A stretch of 64,000 nucleotides of DNA, from contig JAWKHS010000027.1 in assembly GCA_041394705.1 (NCBI GenBank), positions 1-64,000 of the forward strand, given 5' to 3'. Positions 34,826 through 43,197 of this stretch are shown piece after piece; within the stretch, counting starts at the first letter, position 1; every line of letters starts with the position of its first letter. The stretch comes from Vicinamibacterales bacterium. GTDB taxonomy: Bacteria; Acidobacteriota; Vicinamibacteria; Vicinamibacterales; UBA2999. The notes under the pieces were generated by a model. It saw nothing but the letters and a program-made list of their open reading frames with translations. It made no database searches and was not told the DNA's origin. The position numbers were made by a program, and so were the translations under genes.

Positions 34826-36243
34826 GGCCGCCGGCCCCGGCCCGGCCGCGCGTGGTCCTCTACAACCCGCGGGCGGTGTTCCACACGATGCCGCTCGCGC
34901 TCGTGGCCGTCGGCTCGGCGCTGGATCGCCGGGCCGTCGACGTCACGATCGTGGACGGCCGGCTCGAGGACGATCCGGTGGCGGCCGTGCTCAGGGCCGC
35001 CGACGGCGCCGTCGTGGTCGGCATCTCGGTGCTCACGGGGGCGCCCATCCGCGACGCGCTGGCGGTCAGCCGCGCGGTGAAGGCGGCGGCGCCGTCCTGT
35101 CTCGTGGTCTGGGGCGGCTGGCACCCCTCGCTCTTCCCGGCCGACTGCCTCGACGAGCCGTCAGTGGACGCCGTCGTCGTCGGGCAGGGCGAGCTCACGT
35201 TCCAGGACGTCGTCCAGCGCGCCGTGGAGGGCCGGCCGATCGCCGGCTGCGGCGGCACCGTCGCCCGCGACGGCGGGCGCGTGGTCGCGGGGCCCGTGCG
35301 GCCGCTCGTGGAGCTCGATCGCCTCCCCGCGCACGACTACGGCCTCATCGACGTCGAGGCGTACTTCGCGCGCAAGGGAACGCGGCAGCTCGACTACGTG
35401 TCGTCGCAGGGGTGCCGGTTCCGCTGCGCCTTCTGCGCGGACCCGGCGGTGTTCGGGCGGGCGTGGACGGGCCTCGCGCCAGAGCGCGTGGCCGCGGAAC
35501 TGCAGGCGCTGCAGGCGCGCCACGGCGTGGACGACGTCGCCTTCCAGGACGAGACGTTCTTCACGGCGCCCAGCCGGGTCTCGGCGCTGTCCCGCGAGCT
35601 CACGGCCCGCAGGGTCGGCGTCACGTGGACCGCCACGCTGCGCGCGGACCAGGCCTGCCGGATCGGCGAGGCCGCCTTCGGCGCCGCCGTCGCGGCCGGC
35701 CTCCGCCGCGTGATGGTGGGCGTGGAGTCCGGCTCCCCCGACACGCTCGCGCGGCTTCGCAAGGACGTCTCCCTCGCGCAGGTGCGCGAGGCCGCGGCGC
35801 TGCTGGTCCGCCACGACGTCGGCGCCACGTTCAACTTCATCGTGGGCTTCCCCGGCGAACCGCGGTCGAGCGTACAGGCCTCGCTGGACCTGGCCAAGAC
35901 GCTCCGGCGGATGAGTCCGGCCTTCGACACGCCCGTCTTCTACTACCAGCCGTACCCCGGCAACCCGATCGCCGACGAGGCCGCCGCCGGCCACGAGTTC
36001 CCCCGCGGCCTGGAGGCGTGGGCGGATTTCGACTACGTGGGCGGCCGCGGCCCCTGGATCACGCCCGAAGTCTGGCGCACGGTGGAGGCCTTCACGTTCT
36101 ACGCGAAGCACGCGTGGCGTCCCGGTGCGTGGCGCTGGCCCCTGCGCATGGCCGCGCGCCTGCGGTGCGAGCACGACTTCTACCACTGGCCGATCGAGAA
36201 GCGCCTGGTCGAGATGGTCCGTCCGCCCGAGCCGGTGTCCTGA
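34822..36243 (+). CDS. B12-binding-type radical SAM enzyme 2
   Basis: 473 aa from a GTG overlapping the previous stop (GTGA), with GGAGG 6 nt upstream. Cobalamin-type domain: VVLYNPRAVFHTMPLALVAV, VVWGGWHPSLFP (the family's GG-x-HP turn) and VVVGQGELTF. Radical SAM core C198-x3-C202-x2-C205 (SSQGCRFRCAFC), VAFQDETFF, GVESGSPDTLARLRK and FNFIVGFPGE. Resembles enzyme 1 only in general layout, so it is a diverged paralog and not a tandem copy. A different substrate position or step is likely. Confidence 0.92.
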   Translation: MRPPAPARPRVVLYNPRAVFHTMPLALVAVGSALDRRAVDVTIVDGRLEDDPVAAVLRAADGAVVVGISVLTGAPIRDALAVSRAVKAAAPSCLVVWGGWHPSLFPADCLDEPSVDAVVVGQGELTFQDVVQRAVEGRPIAGCGGTVARDGGRVVAGPVRPLVELDRLPAHDYGLIDVEAYFARKGTRQLDYVSSQGCRFRCAFCADPAVFGRAWTGLAPERVAAELQALQARHGVDDVAFQDETFFTAPSRVSALSRELTARRVGVTWTATLRADQACRIGEAAFGAAVAAGLRRVMVGVESGSPDTLARLRKDVSLAQVREAAALLVRHDVGATFNFIVGFPGEPRSSVQASLDLAKTLRRMSPAFDTPVFYYQPYPGNPIADEAAAGHEFPRGLEAWADFDYVGGRGPWITPEVWRTVEAFTFYAKHAWRPGAWRWPLRMAARLRCEHDFYHWPIEKRLVEMVRPPEPVS

Positions 36244-37634
36244 TGGACGTGCTGCTGGCCCACGGGTACTTCCTCTCCGAGGACGCCGAGGAGCGGCGCA
36301 TCATGCGCCCGCACCCGCCGCTCGGCCTGCTCTACCTGTCGGCGTACCTGAAGCGCGGCGGCGTCGCGGTGGACGTCTTCGACGGGACGTTCCGGACACC
36401 CGCGGATTTCGAGGCCCACGTGGCGCGCACGCGTCCGCCGGTCGTGGGGCTCGCCGCGAACCTCATGACCAAGCGTCGCGTGCTGGCCATGATGGCCGCC
36501 GCCCGGCGCGCCGGGGCCCGCGTGGTCCTGGGCGGGCCCGATCCGCCGCATCACGCCGAGTCCTACCTCGAGGCCGGCGCCGACGTGGTGGTCGTGGGTG
36601 AAGGCGAGGTCACGATGACGGCGCTCGTGCCCGCGCTGCAGGGCCGGTGGCGGCCCGACGTCCTGGCCGGCATCGACGGTCTCGTGTTCCGCGACGCGGG
36701 CGGCGCGGTGGTCCGTACCCCGCCGCGCGCGCAGGTCGCCGACCTCGACTCGCTGCCGCTGCCGGACCGGGGGGCCGTGGACATCCCGCGGTACCTGGCC
36801 GCCTGGCGGCGGGCCCACGGCGCCGGCACGGTCTCGCTCATCACGGCGCGGGGCTGTCCCTACACCTGCACGTGGTGCAGCCGATCGGTCTTCGGCGAGA
36901 CGCACCGCCGACGCTCGCCCGCCGCCGTGGCCGACGAGGTCCAGGAGATCGTCGACCGCTATGGGCCCGAGCGTCTCTGGTACGCCGACGACGTCTTCGG
37001 CATCCATCGGAGCTGGACGCTCGCGTACGCCGACGAGCTCGATCGCCGCGGGCTCCGGCGGCCCTTCGAGTGCATCTCGCGCGCCGAGCGGATCGACGAG
37101 GACGTGGCCGACGCCTTCGCGCGGCTGGGCTGCACGCGCGTGTGGATCGGGTCGGAGAGCGGATCGCAGGCCGTGCTCGACCGGATGCGGCGCAAGGTCA
37201 CCGTGGAGCGCGTGCGCGAGGCGGCGGCGCTCCTCCAGCGGCGGGGCATCGAGGTGGGCATGTTCATCATGCTGGGCTTCGACGGCGAGCGCGATCAGGA
37301 TCTGCGCGCCACGGTCGATCACCTGAAGCGCACGCGCCCGGACGTCTTCCTCACCACCGTGTCCTACCCGATCAAGGGCACGCCGTACTACGACCAGGTC
37401 GCGTCGCGCCTCCGGACGCCCGAGGCGTGGAGCCGGCACTCGGATCGCGATCTCGTGATCGCGGGCCGGCCGCGGCGGCCGTACTACCAGTTCGCGCGCC
37501 GGTGGGTCTCGGCGGAGGTGGCGCGGGACCGGCACTGGCGGGCCGGCCGCTACGCCGACGCGGCGCGCTCGGCCTCCTCGGCCGTCGTGGGGCGCGTCGG
37601 CATGGCGCTCACCGCGCGCTGGCGGGAACGATGA
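36243..37634 (+). CDS. B12-binding-type radical SAM enzyme 3
   Basis: 463 aa, start overlapping the previous stop (TGATG). N-domain MDVLLAHGYFLSEDAEERRI, MRPHPPLGLLYLSAYLKRGG, VVLGGPDPPHHAESYL and VVGEGEVTM. Core C205-x3-C209-x2-C212 (TARGCPYTCTWC), LWYADDVFGIHRSW, GSESGSQAVLDRMRRK. Closest in motif wording to enzyme 1 (shared VDDVFG/ADDVFG and ESGSQ-VLD), suggesting those two are sisters. Confidence 0.92.
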   Translation: MDVLLAHGYFLSEDAEERRIMRPHPPLGLLYLSAYLKRGGVAVDVFDGTFRTPADFEAHVARTRPPVVGLAANLMTKRRVLAMMAAARRAGARVVLGGPDPPHHAESYLEAGADVVVVGEGEVTMTALVPALQGRWRPDVLAGIDGLVFRDAGGAVVRTPPRAQVADLDSLPLPDRGAVDIPRYLAAWRRAHGAGTVSLITARGCPYTCTWCSRSVFGETHRRRSPAAVADEVQEIVDRYGPERLWYADDVFGIHRSWTLAYADELDRRGLRRPFECISRAERIDEDVADAFARLGCTRVWIGSESGSQAVLDRMRRKVTVERVREAAALLQRRGIEVGMFIMLGFDGERDQDLRATVDHLKRTRPDVFLTTVSYPIKGTPYYDQVASRLRTPEAWSRHSDRDLVIAGRPRRPYYQFARRWVSAEVARDRHWRAGRYADAARSASSAVVGRVGMALTARWRER

Positions 37635-39100
37635 TCGCGCTCGTCAATCCGTGGAGCACGCCGTCGACGAAGACGCCGCTGCCGATGTCGCTGCTCGCCA
37701 TCGGCTCGATGCTGGAAGGCGTGCACGACTACGCGATCGTGGACGGCAACCTCGATCCCGACCCGGCCGCCACCGTCCTGGCGCTTCACGCGCGCACGCC
37801 GCTCACGGCCGTGGCCGTCACCGTCATGCCCGGCCCCCAGGTGGCGGGCGCCGTCGCCCTGAGCCGCGCCATCCGCCGCGCGGCGCCCCACGTGCCACTC
37901 GTGTGGGGCGGCTACTTCCCGTCGCAGCACGCCGAGGCCTGCCTCGCCGACGGCACGGTGGACGTCTGCGTGTCGGGCCAGGGCGAGCTGACGATGCGCG
38001 ACCTGGCCGCGGCGCTCGCCCGCGGGGACGGATGGGCGTCGGTGGCCGGCGTGGCCTGGCTCGAAGCCGGACGCGTCGTGCGGACGCCGTCGCGGCCGCT
38101 CACGCCGTTGGACGAGCTGCCCGACTGGCCGTACCACCGCGTGCCGATGGCCCGGTACTTCCACGGGCACTACCTTGGCCGGCGGGTGGCCACGCACCAC
38201 TCGTCGTTCGGCTGTCCGTTCGCCTGCACGTTCTGCGCGGTGGTGGGGATGGCGAATCGCCGGTGGGTGGCCCAGTCGCCGGACCGCGTGGGCGCGATCC
38301 TGGAACGTCAGCAGCGCGAGCACGGCGCCGATGCGGTGCAGTTCCACGACATGGACTTCTTCATCTCCGAGGCGCGCACCGCGGCCATCGCCGACCGCCT
38401 GCGGCCGCTCGGCATGGCGTGGTGGGCCCTGGGCCGCGTGGACGAGCTGATGCGCTACGGCGACGCCACGTGGGCCGCCATGCAGGCCAGCGGCCTGAAG
38501 ATGCTCTTCTGCGGCGCGGAATCCGGATCCACCGAGACCCTGCGGCAGATGAACAAGGGCGGCACGGCCTCGGCCGAGCTCACGCTCGCGCTCGCGGCCC
38601 GGATGCGCGCCCACGGCGTGGTGCCGGAGTTCTCGTTCGTGGTCGGCAACCCGCCGGACCCGGAGGGCGACCTGGCCGGCACGCTCGACTTCATCCGGCA
38701 GCTCAAGGCCGTCAACCCGGCCGCCGAGATCATCCTCTACGTCTACTCGCCGGTCCCGCTCGACGGCGCGTACTACGACGCGGCGCAGGCCGGGGGCTTC
38801 CAGTTCCCGGCGACGCTCGACGAGTGGGTGAGCGACCGCTGGCAGACCTTCGCGCTCCGGCGCGACCCGCGGACGCCCTGGTCGCAGGGAGGCGTGCGCC
38901 GGCGCGTGCGCGATTTCGAGAGCGTGCTGAACGCGTTCTACCCGACGGTGACCGACCTGCGCCTCACGCCGGCGCGGCGCGCCCTGCTCCGGGCCGTCGC
39001 GGCGTGGCGCTATCGCCTGCGGTGGTACTCCCAGCCGCTCGAGCTCAGGGCGCTCCAGCGCGTCTTCCACTACCAGCGGCCGGAGACGACGGGGTTCTGA
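37631..39100 (+). CDS. B12-binding-type radical SAM enzyme 4
   Basis: 489 aa, ATGA overlap with enzyme 3. N-domain MIALVNPWSTPSTKTPLPMS, VWGGYFPSQHAEACL and VSGQGELTMRDL. Core C195-x3-C199-x2-C202 (SSFGCPFACTFC), VQFHDMDFFISEAR, FCGAESGSTETLRQMNKGG and VVGNPPDPEGD. The extended C-terminus ends with RLTPARRALLRAVAAWRYRLRWY, an Arg/Trp-rich helix that might touch the membrane. Motifs nearest to enzyme 2 (GG-x-P, GQGELT). Confidence 0.92.
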   Translation: MIALVNPWSTPSTKTPLPMSLLAIGSMLEGVHDYAIVDGNLDPDPAATVLALHARTPLTAVAVTVMPGPQVAGAVALSRAIRRAAPHVPLVWGGYFPSQHAEACLADGTVDVCVSGQGELTMRDLAAALARGDGWASVAGVAWLEAGRVVRTPSRPLTPLDELPDWPYHRVPMARYFHGHYLGRRVATHHSSFGCPFACTFCAVVGMANRRWVAQSPDRVGAILERQQREHGADAVQFHDMDFFISEARTAAIADRLRPLGMAWWALGRVDELMRYGDATWAAMQASGLKMLFCGAESGSTETLRQMNKGGTASAELTLALAARMRAHGVVPEFSFVVGNPPDPEGDLAGTLDFIRQLKAVNPAAEIILYVYSPVPLDGAYYDAAQAGGFQFPATLDEWVSDRWQTFALRRDPRTPWSQGGVRRRVRDFESVLNAFYPTVTDLRLTPARRALLRAVAAWRYRLRWYSQPLELRALQRVFHYQRPETTGF

Positions 39101-39750
39101 TGCGACGGCCTTCCTGGCTCGGCGGGCCGGCGGCGGCCCTGGCGCCGCGCGACGCCTACGAGGCGTGGGCGGCCGCCTATCCGCCGTCGCCGCACAACGC
39201 GCTGATGGCGGCCGAGCAGGCGGCGATGCTGGCCCTCCTGCCCGACGTGCGCGGCCGGTCGGTCCTCGACGCGGGCTGCGGCACGGGACGCTACCTGGCG
39301 GCGGTCGCGGCCCTGGGCGCGGGCCGGCTCACGGGCGTGGACGTGTCCGTCGCGATGCTGACGCGCGTGGCGGTGCCGGGCGCCGCCCGGATCCTCGGCG
39401 ACCTCACCGCCCTGCCCCTGGCCACCGCGTCGATGGACATCGTGGTCAGCGGCCTCGCCCTGAACGACGTGGCCGCGCTGGATCTGGCCGTCGCCGAGAT
39501 GGCGCGGGTGCTCGCGCCTGGTGGGACGCTGGTCTACTCGGTGATCCATCCGCGCGGCGGCCCGCTGGGATGGCGACGGACGTTTCCGTCCCCGGGCGGC
39601 GAGGCTGCCGTGGCCGGCTGCTGGCACCCGCCCGGTGCCCACGACCTCGCGTGCGCGGCGGCCGGCCTCGTCGTGGAGCGGCGCGAGGAGCCGCACGTGA
39701 ATGGCGTCGGCGCGGTGGCGCTGGTCCACCGGGCCGCGCGGGCGCGATGA
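39100..39750 (+). CDS. SAM-dependent methyltransferase (Methyltransf_11-like)
   Basis: 216 aa. VLDAGCGTGRYLAAVAALG (about 55-73), LTGVDVSVAML, VVSGLALNDV and the post-II MARVLAPGGTLVYSVIHP. Small core-only enzyme of the UbiE-like class. TGATG overlap with the last B12-type radical SAM gene. Probably an O- or C-methyltransferase in the same pathway. Confidence 0.88.
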   Translation: MRRPSWLGGPAAALAPRDAYEAWAAAYPPSPHNALMAAEQAAMLALLPDVRGRSVLDAGCGTGRYLAAVAALGAGRLTGVDVSVAMLTRVAVPGAARILGDLTALPLATASMDIVVSGLALNDVAALDLAVAEMARVLAPGGTLVYSVIHPRGGPLGWRRTFPSPGGEAAVAGCWHPPGAHDLACAAAGLVVERREEPHVNGVGAVALVHRAARAR

Positions 39751-39754
39751 CGCC

Positions 39755-40939
39755 ATGTGGTGGGACCGCAGCCTCACGTTCGTCAATGCGCGCGTCCTGG
39801 GTCCGGACGGGCACCTGGCGTCCACGCTGCGCGTGACGCGGGCGCGGGTGGACGGGCTCGGCGTGGCGCCCGACCGCGGCGACGCCGTCGTGGATCTGCA
39901 GGGGGCGGTCGTGCTGCCGGGCCTGGTGAACGCGCACGACCACCTCGAGCTGAACACGCTGCCGCGCCTCAAGTGGCGCGACCGGCACGCGAACGTCCGC
40001 GAGTGGATCGCCGACTTCCAGCCGCGGTTCGCCACCGACCCGCGCCTGCGCGCGCTCGGCCCCGACACGCTGGACGCGCGCGTGTGGGTCGGCGGACTGA
40101 AGAACCTGCTCGCCGGCGTGACCACGGTGTGCCACCACAACCCGTTCCACCCCGTGCTGCGGCGGCGCTTCCCGATCCGCGTCGTGCGGCGCTTCACCTT
40201 CAGCCATTCGCTGCAGATCGACGGGGACGCGCTCGTGCGGGCGCACCACGCGACACCGCCCGACCAGCCATGGGTCGTCCACGCCGGCGAGGGCGTGGAC
40301 GCGGACGCCCGGAGCGAGATCCCGCGCCTGCAGCGCCTCGGCTGCCTGGACGGGCGGACCGTCGTCGTGCACGGCGTCGCCGCGTGCCGGGCCACCGCGC
40401 AGATGATGATCGAGGCCGGCGCGGGCCTGGTGTGGTGTCCCAGCTCCAACGACTGGCTGTTCGGCACCACCGCCGACGTCCGGCCGTTCGACGACGCGGA
40501 CCGGCTCGCGCTGGGCAGCGATTCCCGCCTGAGCGGCGCCGGCGATCTGCTGGACGAGCTCAGGGCCGCGTTCGCCACGCGCCAGGTGAGCGCCGTCGGC
40601 CTCACGCGGCTGGTCACGTCCGGCGCCGCCTCGCTGCTCCGCCTGCCCGACGCCGGCCGGCTGGCGCCCGGCGCGCCGGCCGACGTCGTGGTGCTGGGCG
40701 GATCGGCCGACGACCCGTACGACGTCGTCGTGGGAGCGTCGCGAAGCGACGTGCGGCTCACGATGGTCGACGGCCTGCCGGCGGTCGCGGATCCCGGCCT
40801 GCGCGACGTCTTCGCCGCCACGCGCACGCCCGCCATCGAGGCGCGTCTGGACGGTGCGCCCCGCCTCGTGGCCGACTGGATCGGCCGGCGCGCCGCGGCG
40901 CTGGGCGCGGCCGAGCCGGGCTTGGAGGTGGCGGCATGA
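39755..40939 (+). CDS. Amidohydrolase-superfamily metal-dependent hydrolase
   Basis: 394 aa. Metal ligands of the amidohydrolase barrel: H61-x-H63 (GLVNAHDHLELN), HAGEG and VVHGVA further on, and D in LALGSDSRLSG. The N- and C-terminal strands (ADVVVLGGSADDPYDVV) form the usual composite beta-sandwich. Closest in style to cytosine-deaminase/chlorohydrolase-type enzymes that deaminate or dechlorinate cyclic amidines. I chose ATG 39755, 4 bp after the preceding gene, over an upstream start within it. Substrate in this locus unknown. Confidence 0.85.
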   Translation: MWWDRSLTFVNARVLGPDGHLASTLRVTRARVDGLGVAPDRGDAVVDLQGAVVLPGLVNAHDHLELNTLPRLKWRDRHANVREWIADFQPRFATDPRLRALGPDTLDARVWVGGLKNLLAGVTTVCHHNPFHPVLRRRFPIRVVRRFTFSHSLQIDGDALVRAHHATPPDQPWVVHAGEGVDADARSEIPRLQRLGCLDGRTVVVHGVAACRATAQMMIEAGAGLVWCPSSNDWLFGTTADVRPFDDADRLALGSDSRLSGAGDLLDELRAAFATRQVSAVGLTRLVTSGAASLLRLPDAGRLAPGAPADVVVLGGSADDPYDVVVGASRSDVRLTMVDGLPAVADPGLRDVFAATRTPAIEARLDGAPRLVADWIGRRAAALGAAEPGLEVAA

Positions 40940-41973
40940 CGGGTCCGGCCGAAATCGTCCGTCGGGTCCGCGGCCGCGCCAGCGGACGCCTGCACAGCCT
41001 GCCGATCCTGGCGCTCGTCGTCCACGGCGCCTGCAACTGCCGCTGCGTCATGTGCGACATCTGGCGCGCGAACGCCGAGGCCCGCACGCTCTCCGACGCC
41101 GCCCTGGCCGCGCACGTCGACGCCATCCGCCGCCTGCACGTCCGGCGCGTCATGCTCACGGGCGGCGAGCCGCTGCTGCACCGCAACCTCTGGGCACTCT
41201 GCGATCGGCTGCGCGCGGAGGGCATCGCCCTGACGCTCGTCACGACCGGGACGCTCGCGGCCCGCGACGCGGCGCGCATCGCGGCGGCCGTGGACACCGT
41301 GGTCGTGTCCCTGGACGGCCCGCCCGGGGTCCACGACGCCATTCGAGGCGTGCCGCGGGGCTTCCGGCGCCTCGCCGACGGGGTGCGCGCGCTGGGGACG
41401 GAACATCCACGCCCGCGGCTCATCGCCCGCTCGGTGGTCCAGCGGGCGAACCACGCCGTGCTCGCGTCCACCGTACGCGCCGCCGCGCAGGCGGGCTTCG
41501 ACGAGATCTCGTTCCTGGGCGCGGATCTCACGTCGGCGGCGTTCAACCGGCCATCGCCCTGGCCGGCCGCGCGCGTCGCCGAGGTGGCCGTCGGCGCGGC
41601 GGATCTCCCGGCGCTGGCCGCCGCGATCGACCGCGTGGAGGCCGAGTGCGCGGAGGCGCTCGACGCCGGGTTCGTCGCCGGCGGCACGAGCGGACTGCGA
41701 CGCATCCACGCCTACTATGCCGCCGCCGCCGGCCTCGGGCCGTGGCCGGCCGTGCGCTGCAACGCCCCCTGGATCTCGGCCGTGCTGGACCCGGACGGCG
41801 CGCTGCGCCCGTGCTTCTTCCATCCGGCCTACGCGCCGGTCGCCGGCGCGCTCGACAGGACGCTGAACGGTCCCGGCGCCGTGGCGTTCCGCCAGCGGCT
41901 CGACGTCGCCTCCGACGCCACGTGCCGGCGGTGCGTCTGCTCGATGTACCTGCCTCCGGGCGCCGACGTCTGA
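40936..41973 (+). CDS. Radical SAM enzyme 5 (SPASM/twitch-like C-terminus)
   Basis: 345 aa, ATGA overlap with the amidohydrolase. No cobalamin domain: the core begins at once with C33-x3-C37-x2-C40 (GACNCRCVMC) and MLTGGEPLLH, the classic second motif. The C-terminus carries extra Cys (VRCNAPW, LRPCFFHP, CRRCVCSMY) in a SPASM/twitch-like arrangement, so a second Fe-S cluster is likely. SPASM-type enzymes often modify peptides or sugars. Its last codons are part of a 29-bp tandem repeat. Confidence 0.88.
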   Translation: MTGPAEIVRRVRGRASGRLHSLPILALVVHGACNCRCVMCDIWRANAEARTLSDAALAAHVDAIRRLHVRRVMLTGGEPLLHRNLWALCDRLRAEGIALTLVTTGTLAARDAARIAAAVDTVVVSLDGPPGVHDAIRGVPRGFRRLADGVRALGTEHPRPRLIARSVVQRANHAVLASTVRAAAQAGFDEISFLGADLTSAAFNRPSPWPAARVAEVAVGAADLPALAAAIDRVEAECAEALDAGFVAGGTSGLRRIHAYYAAAAGLGPWPAVRCNAPWISAVLDPDGALRPCFFHPAYAPVAGALDRTLNGPGAVAFRQRLDVASDATCRRCVCSMYLPPGADV

Positions 41974-42046
41974 GCCCGGCGCCTCCGGGCGCCGACGTCT
42001 GAGCCCGGCGCCTCCGGGCGCCGGCGTTTGAGCCCGGCGCCTTCGA
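41952..42046 (+). repeat. 29-bp tandem repeat spanning the stop codon of radical SAM 5
   Basis: Three consecutive 29-bp units (41952-41980, 41981-42009, 42010-42038) and the start of a fourth. Units 1 and 2 are identical and unit 3 differs at two bases. Each unit contains gccgacgtctga, so the coding end (PPGADV-stop) is copied behind itself, and each unit junction can fold as CGGCGCC / GGCGCCG hairpins. It fills the gap between the convergent operons and may serve as a terminator array. Confidence 0.85.
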
Positions 42047-42057
42047 GGCTCGCGCCG

Positions 42058-43197
42058 TCACACCGCGTCGGGCGCGGGCGAGTGGACCTCCGGCGCCAGG
42101 GCGCGATACAGCCGCTCCAGTTCGGCGGCCGACCACCGCACGTCGTGGCGAGCGACGAACGCCCTGGCGGCCTCGGCCATGGCTGCCCGGCGCGCGGGCG
42201 AGGCCAGGAGACGCGCGATCGCGGCGGCCATGCCCTCCGCCGTCGGCGGATCGACGGCCTCGGCCGCATCGGGCGCCCAGTCCGCCAGGTAGCCCACACG
42301 CGTGCCCGTCACGGGCACGCCGGCCGCCGCGGCCTCCAGCACCGAGACGCCCGCCCCCTCGTGATACGACGACTGCACGTACAGGTGCGCCCGGTGGTAG
42401 AGCGGGACGAGCGCGTCCTGAGGCACGAACCCGTGAAAGGTCACGCGAGACTGGAGACCGAGCGCCGACGCCCGCGCCTGCAGTGCGCCGCCGAGCGTGT
42501 CTTCACCGGCGAGATCCAGGTGCACGTCGTGGGTGCGCGCCAGCAGCGCCACGGCATCGAGGAGGAGCGCCTGGTGCTTCACGCCGTTCAGCCCCGCCAC
42601 CTGCAGCAGGCGCCACGGCGGTCCGTCGGACCGCTGTCGACGGGGACCGAACGTCGCGGCCTCGATACCGAGTGGCAGGACGACCGGGTCCAGGCCGAGC
42701 GCCCGCGCCTGTCGGGCCGCCTGCGCGGTGCAGACGTGCAGCCGGGTCGCCGCGCGGGCCACGAACCGCAGGGCCGCGCGGCCGCGCAGGGTGCGCTGGA
42801 CGCCGTATCCGGCGGCAGGCACCGACACGAACTCGCCGCTGTCGCAGGTCACGACCGACGGCGCGCGCGCCGCGCGCGCGGCGAGGGCCGCGTGGAGGCC
42901 TTGGGGGTCGGCCCAGAACGCGTGCACGACATCGAAGGGCCCGTGGCGGGCGATCGCGCGGCCGAGTGCCCGCCAGACGGCCACCGGCGTCAGGCCCACT
43001 GGCGCCGAGGGCCGCCCGAGGTCGTGAACCTCGATGCCGCGCAGGCGGTAGGACGTGGGCGCCGGCAGGTGGCGCAGGACGAAGGCGTGCACGGCGTGCC
43101 GTTCGGCCAGCGCGGCGAGCAGGCCCAGGTACACCGGCACGACCTCGATCCGCCCGCTCGGGTGCAGCCCGCCCTTGAGGACGAACGCGAGCCGCAT
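42058..43197 (-). CDS. GT4-family glycosyltransferase
   Basis: 379 aa. MRLAFVLKGGLHPSGRIEVV at the N-terminus, C-domain WRLLQVAGLNGVKHQALLLDA, VTFHGFVPQDALVPLYHRAHLY, SSYHEGAGVSVLEAAAAG (E-x7-E). GT-B retaining sugar transferase. Its start overlaps the stop of the upstream GT gene (TGATG), forming a two-gene unit convergent to the radical SAM operon. Confidence 0.9.
   Translation of the reverse strand: MRLAFVLKGGLHPSGRIEVVPVYLGLLAALAERHAVHAFVLRHLPAPTSYRLRGIEVHDLGRPSAPVGLTPVAVWRALGRAIARHGPFDVVHAFWADPQGLHAALAARAARAPSVVTCDSGEFVSVPAAGYGVQRTLRGRAALRFVARAATRLHVCTAQAARQARALGLDPVVLPLGIEAATFGPRRQRSDGPPWRLLQVAGLNGVKHQALLLDAVALLARTHDVHLDLAGEDTLGGALQARASALGLQSRVTFHGFVPQDALVPLYHRAHLYVQSSYHEGAGVSVLEAAAAGVPVTGTRVGYLADWAPDAAEAVDPPTAEGMAAAIARLLASPARRAAMAEAARAFVARHDVRWSAAELERLYRALAPEVHSPAPDAV

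Noticed and set aside
41952..42046. CRISPR-like direct repeats of 29 bp
   Set aside because: The units are contiguous with no spacers between them; it is a simple tandem repeat.
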